Source: Panagrolaimus kolymaensis
Lineage: Eukaryota; Nematoda; Chromadorea; Rhabditida; Panagrolaimidae
Length of the DNA stretch: 64,000 bases
Reading direction: 5' to 3'
NCBI GenBank assembly: GCA_028622995.1
Contig: JAJQJQ010000108.1
Span: forward strand, 47,312 to 111,311
Shown: positions 11,941 to 25,166 of the stretch, piece after piece
How positions within the stretch are numbered: the first letter of the stretch is position 1
Layout: every line of letters starts with the position of its first letter
Position numbers and translations under genes: made by a program
Notes under the pieces: model-generated
What the model was told of the DNA's origin: nothing
Databases searched by the model: none
Seen by the model: the letters and a program-made list of their open reading frames with translations, nothing else

Positions 11941-14900
11941 ATTGTAAGCTTTTCGGCGTGATGATGCTTTTCAAGAAGCAATCCACCGAATAGTAATGTC
12001 AGTTATTAAATCAGGCAATGTCTGAAAATAAAAGAAACCCTGAATCAACCAAAAAATAAAAAACTATCGAATTTTTTTATTATTCTTTACTAAATATTTG
12101 TCACAAGCTTTTCGGCGTGATGATGCTTTTCAAGAAGAATTCCAACGAAATAGTAAATTCATTTATTAAATCAGGCAATGTCTGAAAATAAAAGAAACCC
12201 TGAATCAACCAAAAAATAAAAAACTATGGAATTTTATTTATTATTCTTTACTAAATATTTGTCACAAGCTTTTCGGCGTGATGATGCTTTTCAAGAAGCA
12301 ATCCACCGAAATAGTAAGCTTTTCGGCGTGATGATGCTTTTCAAGAAGCAATCCACCGAAATAGTAATGTCAGTTATTAAATCAGGCAATGTCTGAAAAT
12401 AAAAGAAACCCTGAATCAACCAAAAAATAAAAAACTATGGAATTTTATTTATTATTCTTTACTAAATATTTGTCACAAGCTTTTCGGCGTGATGATGCTT
12501 TTCAAGAAGCATTCCAACGAAATTGTAAGCTTTTCGGCGTGATGATGCTTTTCAAGAAGAAATCCACCGAAATAGTAAGCTTTTCGGCGTTATGATGCTT
12601 TTGAAGAAGCATTCCAACGAAATAGTAAATTCATTTATTAAATCAGGCAATGTCTGAAAATAAAAGAAACCCTGAATCAACAAAAAAATTAAAAGCTATG
12701 GATTTTTTTATTATTGTAAGCTTTTCGGCGTGATGATGCTTTTCAAGAAGCAATCCACCGAATAGTAATGTCAGTTATTAAATCAGGCAATGTCTGAAAA
12801 TAAAAGAAACCCTGAATCAACCAAAAAATAAAAAACTATCGAATTTTTTTATTATTCTTTACTAAATATTTGTCACAAGCTTTTCGGCGTGATGATGCTT
12901 TTCAAGAAGAATTCCAACGAAATAGTAAATTCATTTATTAAATCAGGCAATGTCTGAAAATAAAAGAAACCCTGAATCAACAAAAAAATTAAAAGCTATG
13001 GATTTTTTTATTATTGTAAGCTTTTCGGCGTGATGATGCTTTTCAAGAAGCAATCCACCGAATAGTAATGTCAGTTATTAAATCAGGCAATGTCTGAAAA
13101 TAAAAGAAACCCTGAATCAACCAAAAAATAAAAAACTATGGAATTTTATTTATTATTCTTTACTAAATATTTGTCACAAGCTTTTCGGCGTGATGATGCT
13201 TTTCAAGAAGCATTCCAATGAAATAGTAAGCTTTTCGGCGTGATGATGCTTTTCAAGAAGCAATCCACCGAAATAGTAAGCTTTTCGGCGTGATGATGCT
13301 TTTCAAGAAGCAATCCACCGAAATAGTAATGTCAGTTATTAAATCAGGCAATGTCTGAAAATAACACAAGCTTTTCGGCGTGATGATGCTTTTCAAGAAG
13401 CAATCCTCCGAAATTGTAAATTCATTTATTAAATCATGCAATGTCTGAAAATATAAGAAACCTTGAATCAACAAAAAAATAAAAAGCTATGGATTTTTTT
13501 TATTATTCTTTACTAAATATTTGTCACAAGCTTTTCGGCGTGATGATGCTTTTCAAGAAGCATTCCAATGAAATAGTAAGCTTTTCGGCGTGATGATGCT
13601 TTTCAAGAAGCAATCCACCGAAATAGTAATGTCAGTTATTAAATCAGGCAATGTCTGAAAATAACACAAGCTTTTCGGCGTGATGATGCTTTTCAAGAAG
13701 CAATCCACCGAATAGTAATGTCAGTTATAAAATCAGGCAATGTCTGAAAATAAAAGAAACCCTGAATCAACAAAAAAATTAAAAGCTATGGATTTTTTTA
13801 TTATTGTAAGCTTTTCGGCGTGATGATGCTTTTCAAGAAGCAATCCACCGAATAGTAATGTCAGTTATTAAATCAGGCAATGTCTGAAAATAAAAGAAAC
13901 CCTGAATCAACCAAAAAATAAAAAACTATGGAATTTTTTTATTATTCTTTACTAAATATTTGTCACAAGCTTTTCTGCGTGATGATGCTTTTCAAGAAGC
14001 AATCCTCCGAAATTGTAAATTCATTTATTAAATCATGCAATGTCTGAAAATATAAGAAACCTTGAATCAACAAAAAAATAAAAAGCTATGGATTTTTTTT
14101 ATTATTCTTTACTAAATATTTGTCACAAGCTTTTCGGCGTGATGATGCTTTTCAAGAAGCATTCCAATGAAATAGTAAGCTTTTCGGCGTGATGATGCTT
14201 TTCAAGAAGAAATCCACCGAAATAGTAAGCTTTTCGGCGTTATGATGCCTTTCAAGAAGCAATCCACCGAAATAGTAAATTCATTTATTAAATCAGGCAA
14301 TGTCTGAAAATAAAAGAAACCCTGAATCAACCAAAAAATAAAAAACCATGGAAATTTTTTATTATTCTTTACTAAATATTTGTCACAAGCTTTTCGGCGT
14401 GATGATGCTTTTCAAGAAGCATTCCAATGAAATAGTAAGCTTTTCGGCGTGATGATGCTTTTCAAGAAGCAATCCACCGAAATAGTAATGTCAGTTATTA
14501 AATCAGGCAATGTCTGAAAATAAAAGAAACCCTGAATCAACAAAAAAATTAAAAGCTATGGATTTTTTTTATTATTCTTTACTAAATATTTGTCACAAGC
14601 TTTTCGGCGTGATGATGCTTTTCAAGAAGCATTCCAATGAAATAGTAAGCTTTTCGGCGTGATGATGCTTTTCAAGAAGCAATCCACCGAAATAGTAAGC
14701 TTTTCGGCGTGATGATGCTTTTCAAGAAGCAATCCACCGAAATAGTAATGTCAGTTATTAAATCAGGCAATGTCTGAAAATAACACAAGCTTTTCGGCGT
14801 GATGATGCTTTTCAAGAAGAAATCCACCGAAATAGTAAGCTTTTCGGCGTGATGATGCTTTTCAAGAAGAAATCCACCGAAATAGTAAGCTTTTCGGCGT

Positions 14901-15020
14901 TATGATGCTTTTGAAGAAGCAATCCACCGAAATAGTAATGTCAGTTATTAAATCAGGCAATGTCTGAAAATAAAAGAAACCCTGAATCAACAAAAAAATT
15001 AAAAACTAAGGAATTTTTTT
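11941..15020 (+). repeat. Mixed S/L block with recurrent deleted L modules
   Basis: Irregular mixture of S and type A L modules. Two distinctive deletion junctions recur: L cut after TTATT and joined to GTAAGCTTTT (11941, about 12716, 13016, 13806), and L cut after CTGAAAATAA and joined to CACAAGCTT (about 13364, 13664, 14783). Each shared junction marks copies derived from one deletion event that was then amplified. Confidence 0.9.
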
Positions 15021-17780
15021 ATTATTTTTTTACTAAATATTTGTCACAAGCTTTTCGGCGTGATGATGCTTTTCAAGAAGCATTCCACCGAAATAGTAAA
15101 TTCATTTATTAAATCATGCAATGTATGAAATTATAAAAAATCCTCATTAAACCAAAAAATAAAAAACTAAGGAATTTTTTTATTATTTTTTTACTAAATA
15201 TTTGTCACAAGCTTTTCGGCGTGATGATGCTTTTCAAGAAGCATTCCACCGAAATAGTAAATTCATTTATTAAATCATGCAATGTATGAAATTATAAAAA
15301 ATCCTCATTAAACCAAAAAATAAAAAACTAAGGAATTTTTTTATTATTTTTTTACTAAATATTTGTCACAAGCTTTTCGGCGTGATGATGCTTTTCAAGA
15401 AGCATTCCAACTAAATAGTAAGCTTTTCGGCGTGATGATGCTTTTCAAGAAGCATTCCAACTAAATAGTAAGCTTTTCGGCGTGATGATGCTTTTCAAGA
15501 AGCATTCCACCGAAATAGTAAATTCATTTATTAAATCATGCAATGTATGAAATTATAAAAAATCCTCATTAAACCAAAAAATAAAAAACTAAGGAATTTT
15601 TTTATTATTTTTTTACTAAATATTTGTCACAAGCTTTTCGGCGTGATGATGCTTTCCAAGAAGCAATCCACCGAAATAGTAAACTTTTCGGCGTTATGAT
15701 GCTTTTCAAGAAGCATTCCAACGAAATAGTAAACTTTTCGGCGTTATGATGCTTTTCAAGAAGCATTCCAACGAAATAGTAAACTTTTCGGCGTTATGAT
15801 GCTTTTCAAGAAGCATTCCAACGAAATAGTAAACTTTTCGGCGTTATGATGCTTTTCAAGAAGCATTCCAACGAAATAGTAAACTTTTCGGCGTTATGAT
15901 GCTTTTCAAGAAGCATTCCAACGAAATAGTAAACTTTTCGGCGTTATGATGCTTTTCAAGAAGCATTCCAACGAAATAGTAAACTTTTCGGCGTTATGAT
16001 GCTTTTCAAGAAGCATTCCAACGAAATTGTAAGCTTTTCGGCGTGATGATGCTTTTCAAGAAGCATTCCAACGAAATAGTAAACTTTTCGGCGTTATGAT
16101 GCTTTTCAAGAAGCATTCCAACGAAATTGTAAGCTTTTCGGCGTGATGATGCTTTTCAAGAAGCAATCCACCGAAATAGTAAATTCATTTATTAAATCAG
16201 GCAATGTCTGAAAATATAAAAAATCCTCATTAAACCAAAAAATAAAAAACTAAGGAATTTTTTTATTATTTTTTTACTAAATATTTGTCACAAGCTTTTC
16301 GGCGTGATGATGCTTTCCAAGAAGCAATCCACCGAAATAGTAAATTCATTTATTAAATCAGGCAATGTCTGAAAATATAAAAAATCCTCATTAAACCAAA
16401 AAATAAAAAACTAAGGAATTTTTTTATTATTTTTTTACTAAATATTTGTCACAAGCTTTTCGGCGGGATGATGCTTTTCAAAAAGCATTTCAACGAAATA
16501 GTAAACTTTTCGGCGTTATGATGCTTTTCAAGAAGCATTCCAACGAAATTGTAAGCTTTTCGGCGTGATGATGCTTTTCAAGAAGCAATCCACCGAAATA
16601 GTAAACTTTTCGGCGTTATGATGCTTTTCAAGAAGCATTCCAACGAAATAGTAAACTTTTCGGCGTTATGATGCTTTTCAAGAAGCATTCCAACGAAATA
16701 GTAAACTTTTCGGCGTTATGATGCTTTTCAAGAAGCATTCCAACGAAATTGTAAGCTTTTCGGCGTGATGATGCTTTTCAAGAAGCAATCCACCGAAATA
16801 GTAAATTCATTTATTAAATCAGGCAATGTCTGAAAATATAAAAAATCCTCATTAAACCAAAAAATAAAAAACTAAGGAATTTTTTTATTATTTTTTTACT
16901 AAATATTTGTCACAAGCTTTTCGGCGGGATGATGCTTTTCAAAAAGCATTTCAACGAAATAGTAAACTTTTCGGCGTTATGATGCTTTTCAAGAAGCATT
17001 CCAACGAAATAGTAAACTTTTCGGCGTTATGATGCTTTTCAAGAAGCATTCCAACGAAATTGTAAACTTTTCGGCGTTATGATGCTTTTCAAGAAGCATT
17101 CCAACGAAATAGTAAACTTTTCGGCGTTATGATGCTTTTCAAGAAGCATTCCAACGAAATTGTAAGCTTTTCGGCGTGATGATGCTTTTCAAGAAGCAAT
17201 CCACCGAAATAGTAAATTCATTTATTAAATCAGGCAATGTCTGAAAATATAAAAAATCCTCATTAAACCAAAAAATAAAAAACTAAGGAATTTTTTTATT
17301 ATTTTTTTACTAAATATTTGTCACAAGCTTTTCGGCGTGATGATGCTTTCCAAGAAGCAATCCACCGAAATAGTAAATTCATTTATTAAATCAGGCAATG
17401 TCTGAAAATATAAAAAATCCTCATTAAACCAAAAAATAAAAAACTAAGGAATTTTTTTATTATTTTTTTACTAAATATTTGTCACAAGCTTTTCGGCGGG
17501 ATGATGCTTTTCAAAAAGCATTTCAACAAAATAGTAAGCTTTTCGGCGTGATGATGCTTTTCAAGAAGCATTCCAACGAAATAGTAAACTTTTCGGCGTT
17601 ATGATGCTTTTCAAGAAGCATTCCAACGAAATAGTAAACTTTTCGGCGTTATGATGCTTTTCAAGAAGCATTCCAACGAAATAGTAAACTTTTCGGCGTT
17701 ATGATGCTTTTCAAGAAGCATTCCAACGAAATAGTAAACTTTTCGGCGTTATGATGCTTTTCAAGAAGCATTCCAACGAA

Positions 17781-20700
17781 ATTGTAAGCTTTTCGGCGTG
17801 ATGATGCTTTTCAAGAAGCAATCCACCGAAATAGTAAATTCATTTATTAAATCAGGCAATGTCTGAAAATATAAAAAATCCTCATTAAACCAAAAAATAA
17901 AAAACTAAGGAATTTTTTTATTATTTTTTTACTAAATATTTGTCACAAGCTTTTCGGCGTGATGATGCTTTCCAAGAAGCAATCCACCGAAATAGTAAAT
18001 TCATTTATTAAATCAGGCAATGTCTGAAAATATAAAAAATCCTCATTAAACCAAAAAATAAAAAACTAAGGAATTTTTTTATTATTTTTTTACTAAATAT
18101 TTGTCACAAGCTTTTCGGCGTGATGATGCTTTCCAAGAAGCAATCCACCGAAATAGTAAATTCATTTATTAAATCAGGCAATGTATGAAAATATAAAAAA
18201 TCCTCATTAAACCAAAAAATAAAAAACTAAGGAATTTTTTTATTATTTTTTTACTAAATATTTGTCACAAGCTTTTCGGCGTGATGATGCTTTCCAAGAA
18301 GCAATCCACCGAAATAGTAAATTCATTTATTAAATCAGGCAATGTCTGAAAATATAAAAAATCCTCATTAAACCAAAAAATAAAAAACTAAGGAATTTTT
18401 TTATTATTTTTTTACTAAATATTTGTCACAAGCTTTTCGGCGTGATGATGCTTTCCAAGAAGCAATCCACCGAAATAGTAAATTCATTTATTAAATCAGG
18501 CAATGTCTGAAAATATAAAAAATCCTCATTAAACCAAAAAATAAAAAACTAAGGAATTTTTTTATTATTTTTTTACTAAATTTTTGTCACAAGCTTTTCG
18601 GCGGGATGATGCTTTTCAAAAAGCATTTCAACGAAATAGTAAGCTTTTCGGCGTGATGATGCTTTTCAAGAAGCATTCCAACGAAATAGTAAACTTTTCG
18701 GCGTTATGATGCTTTTCAAGAAGCATTCCAACGAAATAGTAAACTTTTCGGCGTTATGATGCTTTTCAAGAAGCATTCCAACGAAATAGTAAGCTTTTCG
18801 GCGTGATGATGCTTTTCAAGAAGCAATCCACCGAAATAGTAAATTCATTTATTAAATCAGGCAATGTCTGAAAATATAAAAAATCCTCATTAAACCAAAA
18901 AATAAAAAACTAAGGAATTTTTTTATTATTTTTTTACTAAATATTTGTCACAAGCTTTTCGGCGTTATGATGCTTTTCAAGAAGCATTCCAACGAAATAG
19001 TAAACTTTTCGGCGTTATGATGCTTTTCAAGAAGCATTCCAACGAAATAGTAAGCTTTTCGGCGTGATGATGCTTTTCAAGAAGCAATCCACCGAAATAG
19101 TAAATTCATTTATTAAATCAGGCAATGTCTGAAAATATAAAAAATCCTCATTAAACCAAAAAATAAAAAACTAAGGAATTTTTTTATTATTTTTTTACTA
19201 AATATTTGTCACAAGCTTTTCGGCGGGATGATGCTTTTCAAGAAGCATTCCAACGAAATAGTAAACTTTTCGGCGTTATGATGCTTTTCAAGAAGCATTC
19301 CAACGAAATAGTAAACTTTTCGGCGTGATGATGCTTTTCAAGAAGCATTCCAACGAAATAGTAAACTTTTCGGCGTTATGATGCTTTTCAAGAAGCATTC
19401 CAACGAAATAGTAAACTTTTCGGCGTTATGATGCTTTTCAAGAAGCATTCCAACGAAATAGTAAACTTTTCGGCGTTATGATGCTTTTCAAGAAGCATTC
19501 CAACGAAATAGTAAACTTTTCGGCGTTATGATGCTTTTCAAGAAGCATTCCAACGAAATTGTAAGCTTTTCGGCGTGATGATGCTTTTCAAGAAGCAATC
19601 CACCGAAATAGTAAATTCATTTATTAAATCAGGCAATGTCTGAAAATATAAAAAATCCTCATTAAACCAAAAAATAAAAAACTAAGGAATTTTTTTATTA
19701 TTTTTTTACTAAATATTTGTCACAAGCTTTTCGGCGTGATGATGCTTTCCAAGAAGCAATCCACCGAAATAGTAAATTCATTTATTAAATCAGGCAATGT
19801 CTGAAAATATAAAAAATCCTCATTAAACCAAAAAATAAAAAACTAAGGAATTTTTTTATTATTTTTTTACTAAATATTTGTCACAAGCTTTTCGGCGTGA
19901 TGATGCTTTCCAAGAAGCAATCCACCGAAATAGTAAATTCATTTATTAAATCAGGCAATGTATGAAAATATAAAAAATCCTCATTAAACCAAAAAATAAA
20001 AAACTAAGGAATTTTTTTATTATTTTTTTACTAAATATTTGTCACAAGCTTTTCGGCGTGATGATGCTTTCCAAGAAGCAATCCACCGAAATAGTAAATT
20101 CATTTATTAAATCAGGCAATGTCTGAAAATATAAAAAATCCTCATTAAACCAAAAAATAAAAAACTAAGGAATTTTTTTATTATTTTTTTACTAAATATT
20201 TGTCACAAGCTTTTCGGCGTGATGATGCTTTCCAAGAAGCAATCCACCGAAATAGTAAATTCATTTATTAAATCAGGCAATGTCTGAAAATATAAAAAAT
20301 CCTCATTAAACCAAAAAATAAAAAACTAAGGAATTTTTTTATTATTTTTTTACTAAATTTTTGTCACAAGCTTTTCGGCGGGATGATGCTTTTCAAAAAG
20401 CATTTCAACGAAATAGTAAGCTTTTCGGCGTGATGATGCTTTTCAAGAAGCATTCCAACGAAATAGTAAACTTTTCGGCGTTATGATGCTTTTCAAGAAG
20501 CATTCCAACGAAATAGTAAACTTTTCGGCGTTATGATGCTTTTCAAGAAGCATTCCAACGAAATAGTAAGCTTTTCGGCGTGATGATGCTTTTCAAGAAG
20601 CAATCCACCGAAATAGTAAATTCATTTATTAAATCAGGCAATGTCTGAAAATATAAAAAATCCTCATTAAACCAAAAAATAAAAAACTAAGGAATTTTTT

Positions 20701-21334
20701 TATTATTTTTTTACTAAATATTTGTCACAAGCTTTTCGGCGTTATGATGCTTTTCAAGAAGCATTCCAACGAAATAGTAAACTTTTCGGCGTTATGATGC
20801 TTTTCAAGAAGCATTCCAACGAAATAGTAAGCTTTTCGGCGTGATGATGCTTTTCAAGAAGCAATCCACCGAAATAGTAAATTCATTTATTAAATCAGGC
20901 AATGTCTGAAAATATAAAAAATCCTCATTAAACCAAAAAATAAAAAACTAAGGAATTTTTTTATTATTTTTTTACTAAATATTTGTCACAAGCTTTTCGG
21001 CGGGATGATGCTTTTCAAGAAGCATTCCAACGAAATAGTAAACTTTTCGGCGTTATGATGCTTTTCAAGAAGCATTCCAACGAAATAGTAAGCTTTTCGG
21101 CGTGATGATGCTTTTCAAGAAGCATTCCAACGAAATAGTAAACTTTTCGGCGTTATGATGCTTTTCAAGAAGCATTCCAACGAAATAGTAAACTTTTCGG
21201 CGTTATGATGCTTTTCAAGAAGCATTCCAACGAAATAGTAAGCTTTTCGGCGTGATGATGCTTTTCAAGAAGCAATCCACCGAAATAGTAAATTCATTTA
21301 TTAAATCAGGCAATGTCTGAAAATATAAAAAATC
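17781..21334 (+). repeat. Tandem 1,777-base duplication
   Basis: The block 17781-19557 is followed directly by a near copy at 19558-21334. A private L variant, TACTAAATTTTTGTCAC where nearly all other copies have AAATATTTG, occurs at 18574 and again at 20351, exactly 1,777 bases apart. ATTGTAAGCTT at 17781/19558 and CGGGATG near 19224/21001 keep the same offset. Only scattered substitutions separate the copies. Confidence 0.92.
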
Positions 21335-23150
21335 CTCATTAAACAAAAAAATAAAAAACTAAGGAATTTTTTTATTATTTTTTTACTAAATATTTGTCAC
21401 AAGCTTTTCGGCGTGATGATGCTTTCCAAGAAGCAATCCACCGAAATAGTAAATTCATTTATTAAATCATGCAATGTATGAAATTATAAAAAATCCTCAT
21501 TAAACCAAAAAATAAAAAACTAAGGAATTTTTTTATTATTTTTTTACTAAATATTTGTCACAAGCTTTTCGGCGGGATGATGCTTTTCAAAAAGCATTTC
21601 AACGAAATAGTAAGCTTTTCGGCGTGATGATGCTTTTCAAGAAGCATTCCAACGAAATAGTAAACTTTTCGGCGTTATGATGCTTTTCAAGAAGCATTCC
21701 AACGAAATAGTAAACTTTTCGGCGTTATGATGCTTTTCAAGAAGCATTCCAACGAAATAGTAAACTTTTCGGCGTTATGATGCTTTTCAAGAAGCATTCC
21801 AACGAAATTGTAAGCTTTTCGGCGTGATGATGCTTTTCAAGAAGCAATCCACCGAAATAGTAAATTCATTTATTAAATCAGGCAATGTATGAAAATATAA
21901 AAAATCCTCATTAAACCAAAAAATAAAAAACTAAGGAATTTTTTTATTATTTTTTTACTAAATATTTGTCACAAGCTTTTCGGCGTGATGATGCTTTCCA
22001 AGAAGCAATCCACCGAAATAGTAAATTCATTTATTAAATCAGGCAATGTCTGAAAATATAAAAAATCCTCATTAAACCAAAAAATAAAAAACTAAGGAAT
22101 TTTTTTATTATTTTTTTACTAAATATTTGTCACAAGCTTTTCGGCGTGATGATGCTTTTCAAGAAGCAATCCACCGAAATAGTAAATTCATTTATTAAAT
22201 CATGCAATGTATGAAATTATAAAAAATCCTCATTAAACCAAAAAATAAAAAACTAAGGAATTTTTTTATTATTTTTTTACTAAATATTTGTCACAAGCTT
22301 TTCGGCGGGATGATGCTTTTCAAAAAGCATTTCAACGAAATAGTAAGCTTTTCGGCGTGATGATGCTTTTCAAGAAGCATTCCAACGAAATAGTAAACTT
22401 TTCGGCGTTATGATGCTTTTCAAGAAGCATTCCAACGAAATAGTAAACTTTTCGGCGTTATGATGCTTTTCAAGAAGCATTCCAACGAAATAGTAAGCTT
22501 TTCGGCGTGATGATGCTTTTCAAGAAGCAATCCACCGAAATAGTAAATTCATTTATTAAATCATGCAATTTTATGAAATTATAAAAAATCCTCATTAAAC
22601 CAAAAAATAAAAAACTAAGGAATTTTTTTATTATTTTTTTACTAAATATTTGTCACAAGCTTTTCGGCGTGATGATGCTTTTCAAGAAGCATTCCACCGA
22701 AATAGTAAAGTCAGTTATTAAATCATGCAATGTATGAAAATATAAAAAATCCTCATTAAACCAAAAAATATAAAACTAAGGAATTTTTTTATTATTTTTT
22801 TACTAAATATTTGTCACAAGCTTTTCGGCGTGATGATGCTTTCCAAGAAGCAATCCACCGAAATAGTAAATTCATTTATTAAATCATGCAATGTATGAAA
22901 TTATAAAAAATCCTCATTAAACCAAAAAATAAAAAACTACGGAATTTTTTTATTATTTTTTTACTAAATATTTGTCACAAGCTTTTCGGCGTGATGATGC
23001 TTTCCAAGAAGCAATCCACCGAAATAGTAAATTCATTTATTAAATCAGGCAATGTCTGAAAATATAAAAAATCCTCATTAAACCAAAAAATAAAAAACTA
23101 AGGAATTTTTTTATTATTTTTTTACTAAATATTTGTCACAAGCTTTTCGG

Positions 23151-24716
23151 CGGGATGATGCTTTTCAAAAAGCATTTCAACGAAATAGTAAGCTTTTCGG
23201 CGTGATGATGCTTTTCAAGAAGCATTCCAACGAAATAGTAAACTTTTCGGCGTTATGATGCTTTTCAAGAAGCATTCCAACGAAATAGTAAACTTTTCGG
23301 CGTTATGATGCTTTTCAAGAAGCATTCCAACGAAATAGTAAACTTTTCGGCGTTATGATGCTTTTCAAGAAGCATTCCAACGAAATTGTAAGCTTTTCGG
23401 CGTGATGATGCTTTTCAAGAAGCATTCCAACGAAATTGTAAGCTTTTCGGCGTGATGATGCTTTTCAAGAAGCAATCCACCGAAATAGTAAATTCATTTA
23501 TTAAATCAGGCAATGTCTGAAAATATAAAAAATCCTCATTAAACCAAAAAATAAAAAACTAAGGAATTTTTTTATTATTTTTTTACTAAATATTTGTCAC
23601 AAGCTTTTCGGCGTGATGATGCTTTCCAAGAAGCAATCCACCGAAATAGTAAATTCATTTATTAAATCAGGCAATGTCTGAAAATATAAAAAATCCTCAT
23701 TAAACCAAAAAATAAAAAACTAAGGAATTTTTTTATTATTTTTTTACTAAATATTTGTCACAAGCTTTTCGGCGTGATGATGCTTTCCAAGAAGCAATCC
23801 ACCGAAATAGTAAATTCATTTATTAAATCAGGCAATGTCTGAAAATATAAAAAATCCTCATTAAACCAAAAAATAAAAAACTAAGGAATTTTTTTATTAT
23901 TTTTTTACTAAATATTTGTCACAAGCTTTTCGGCGGGATGATGCTTTTCAAAAAGCATTTCAACGAAATAGTAAGCTTTTCGGCGTGATGATGCTTTTCA
24001 AGAAGCATTCCAACGAAATAGTAAACTTTTCGGCGTTATGATGCTTTTCAAGAAGCATTCCAACGAAATAGTAAACTTTTCGGCGTTATGATGCTTTTCA
24101 AGAAGCATTCCAACGAAATAGTAAACTTTTCGGCGTTATGATGCTTTTCAAGAAGCATTCCAACGAAATTGTAAGCTTTTCGGCGTGATGATGCTTTTCA
24201 AGAAGCATTCCAACGAAATTGTAAGCTTTTCGGCGTGATGATGCTTTTCAAGAAGCAATCCACCGAAATAGTAAATTCATTTATTAAATCAGGCAATGTC
24301 TGAAAATATAAAAAATCCTTATTAAACCAAAAAATAAAAAACTAAGGAATTTTTTTATTATTTTTTTACTAAATATTTGTCACAAGCTTTTCGGCGTGAT
24401 GATGCTTTCCAAGAAGCAATCCACCGAAATAGTAAATTCATTTATTAAATCAGGCAATGTCTGAAAATATAAAAAATCCTCATTAAACCAAAAAATAAAA
24501 AACTAAGGAATTTTTTTATTATTTTTTTACTAAATATTTGTCACAAGCTTTTCGGCGTGATGATGCTTTCCAAGAAGCAATCCACCGAAATAGTAAATTC
24601 ATTTATTAAATCAGGCAATGTCTGAAAATATAAAAAATCCTCATTAAACCAAAAAATAAAAAACTAAGGAATTTTTTTATTATTTTTTTACTAAATATTT
24701 GTCACAAGCTTTTCGG
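23151..24716 (+). repeat. Two 783-base higher-order units
   Basis: CGGGATGATG followed by CAAAAAGCATTTC occurs at 23151, 23934 and 24717, spaced 783 bases. Each unit has the same order of GTTATG-type S, two ATTGTAAGCTT S modules, an AATCCACC S and three L(B) modules. A third unit begins at 24717 but diverges in its S content. Confidence 0.9.
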
Positions 24717-25166
24717 CGGGATGATGCTTTTCAAAAAGCATTTCAACGAAATAGTAAGCTTTTCGGCGTGATGATGCTTTTCAAGAAGCATTCCAACGAA
24801 ATAGTAAACTTTTCGGCGTTATGATGCTTTTCAAGAAGCATTCCAACGAAATAGTAAACTTTTCGGCGTTATGATGCTTTTCAAGAAGCATTCCAACGAA
24901 ATAGTAAACTTTTCGGCGTGATGATGCTTTTCAAGAAGCATTCCAACGAAATAGTAAACTTTTCGGCGTTATGATGCTTTTCAAGAAGCATTCCAACGAA
25001 ATAGTAAGCTTTTCGGCGTGATGATGCTTTTCAAGAAGCAATCCACCGAAATAGTAAATTCATTTATTAAATCAGGCAATGTCTGAAAATATAAAAAATC
25101 CTCATTAAACAAAAAAATAAAAAACTAAGGAATTTTTTTATTATTTTTTTACTAAATATTTGTCAC

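Larger units (their letters stand above)
15021..25166 (+). repeat. Type B L modules with runs of S
   Basis: S+L(B) monomers alternate with runs of two to eight S modules, many carrying AAACTTTTCGGCGTTATG. Recurrent S with CGGCGGGATG and CAAAAAGCATTTC marks the first S after an L and helps define larger units, including the 1,777-base and 783-base repeats listed separately. A homogeneous 50-base S run lies at about 15680-16120. Confidence 0.92.

Noticed and set aside
9061..13474. Short open frames in the left array (for example 9061-9273 plus and 13253-13474 minus).
   Set aside because: They are chance readings through S and L, repeat the same peptide motifs, and break wherever module lengths vary.
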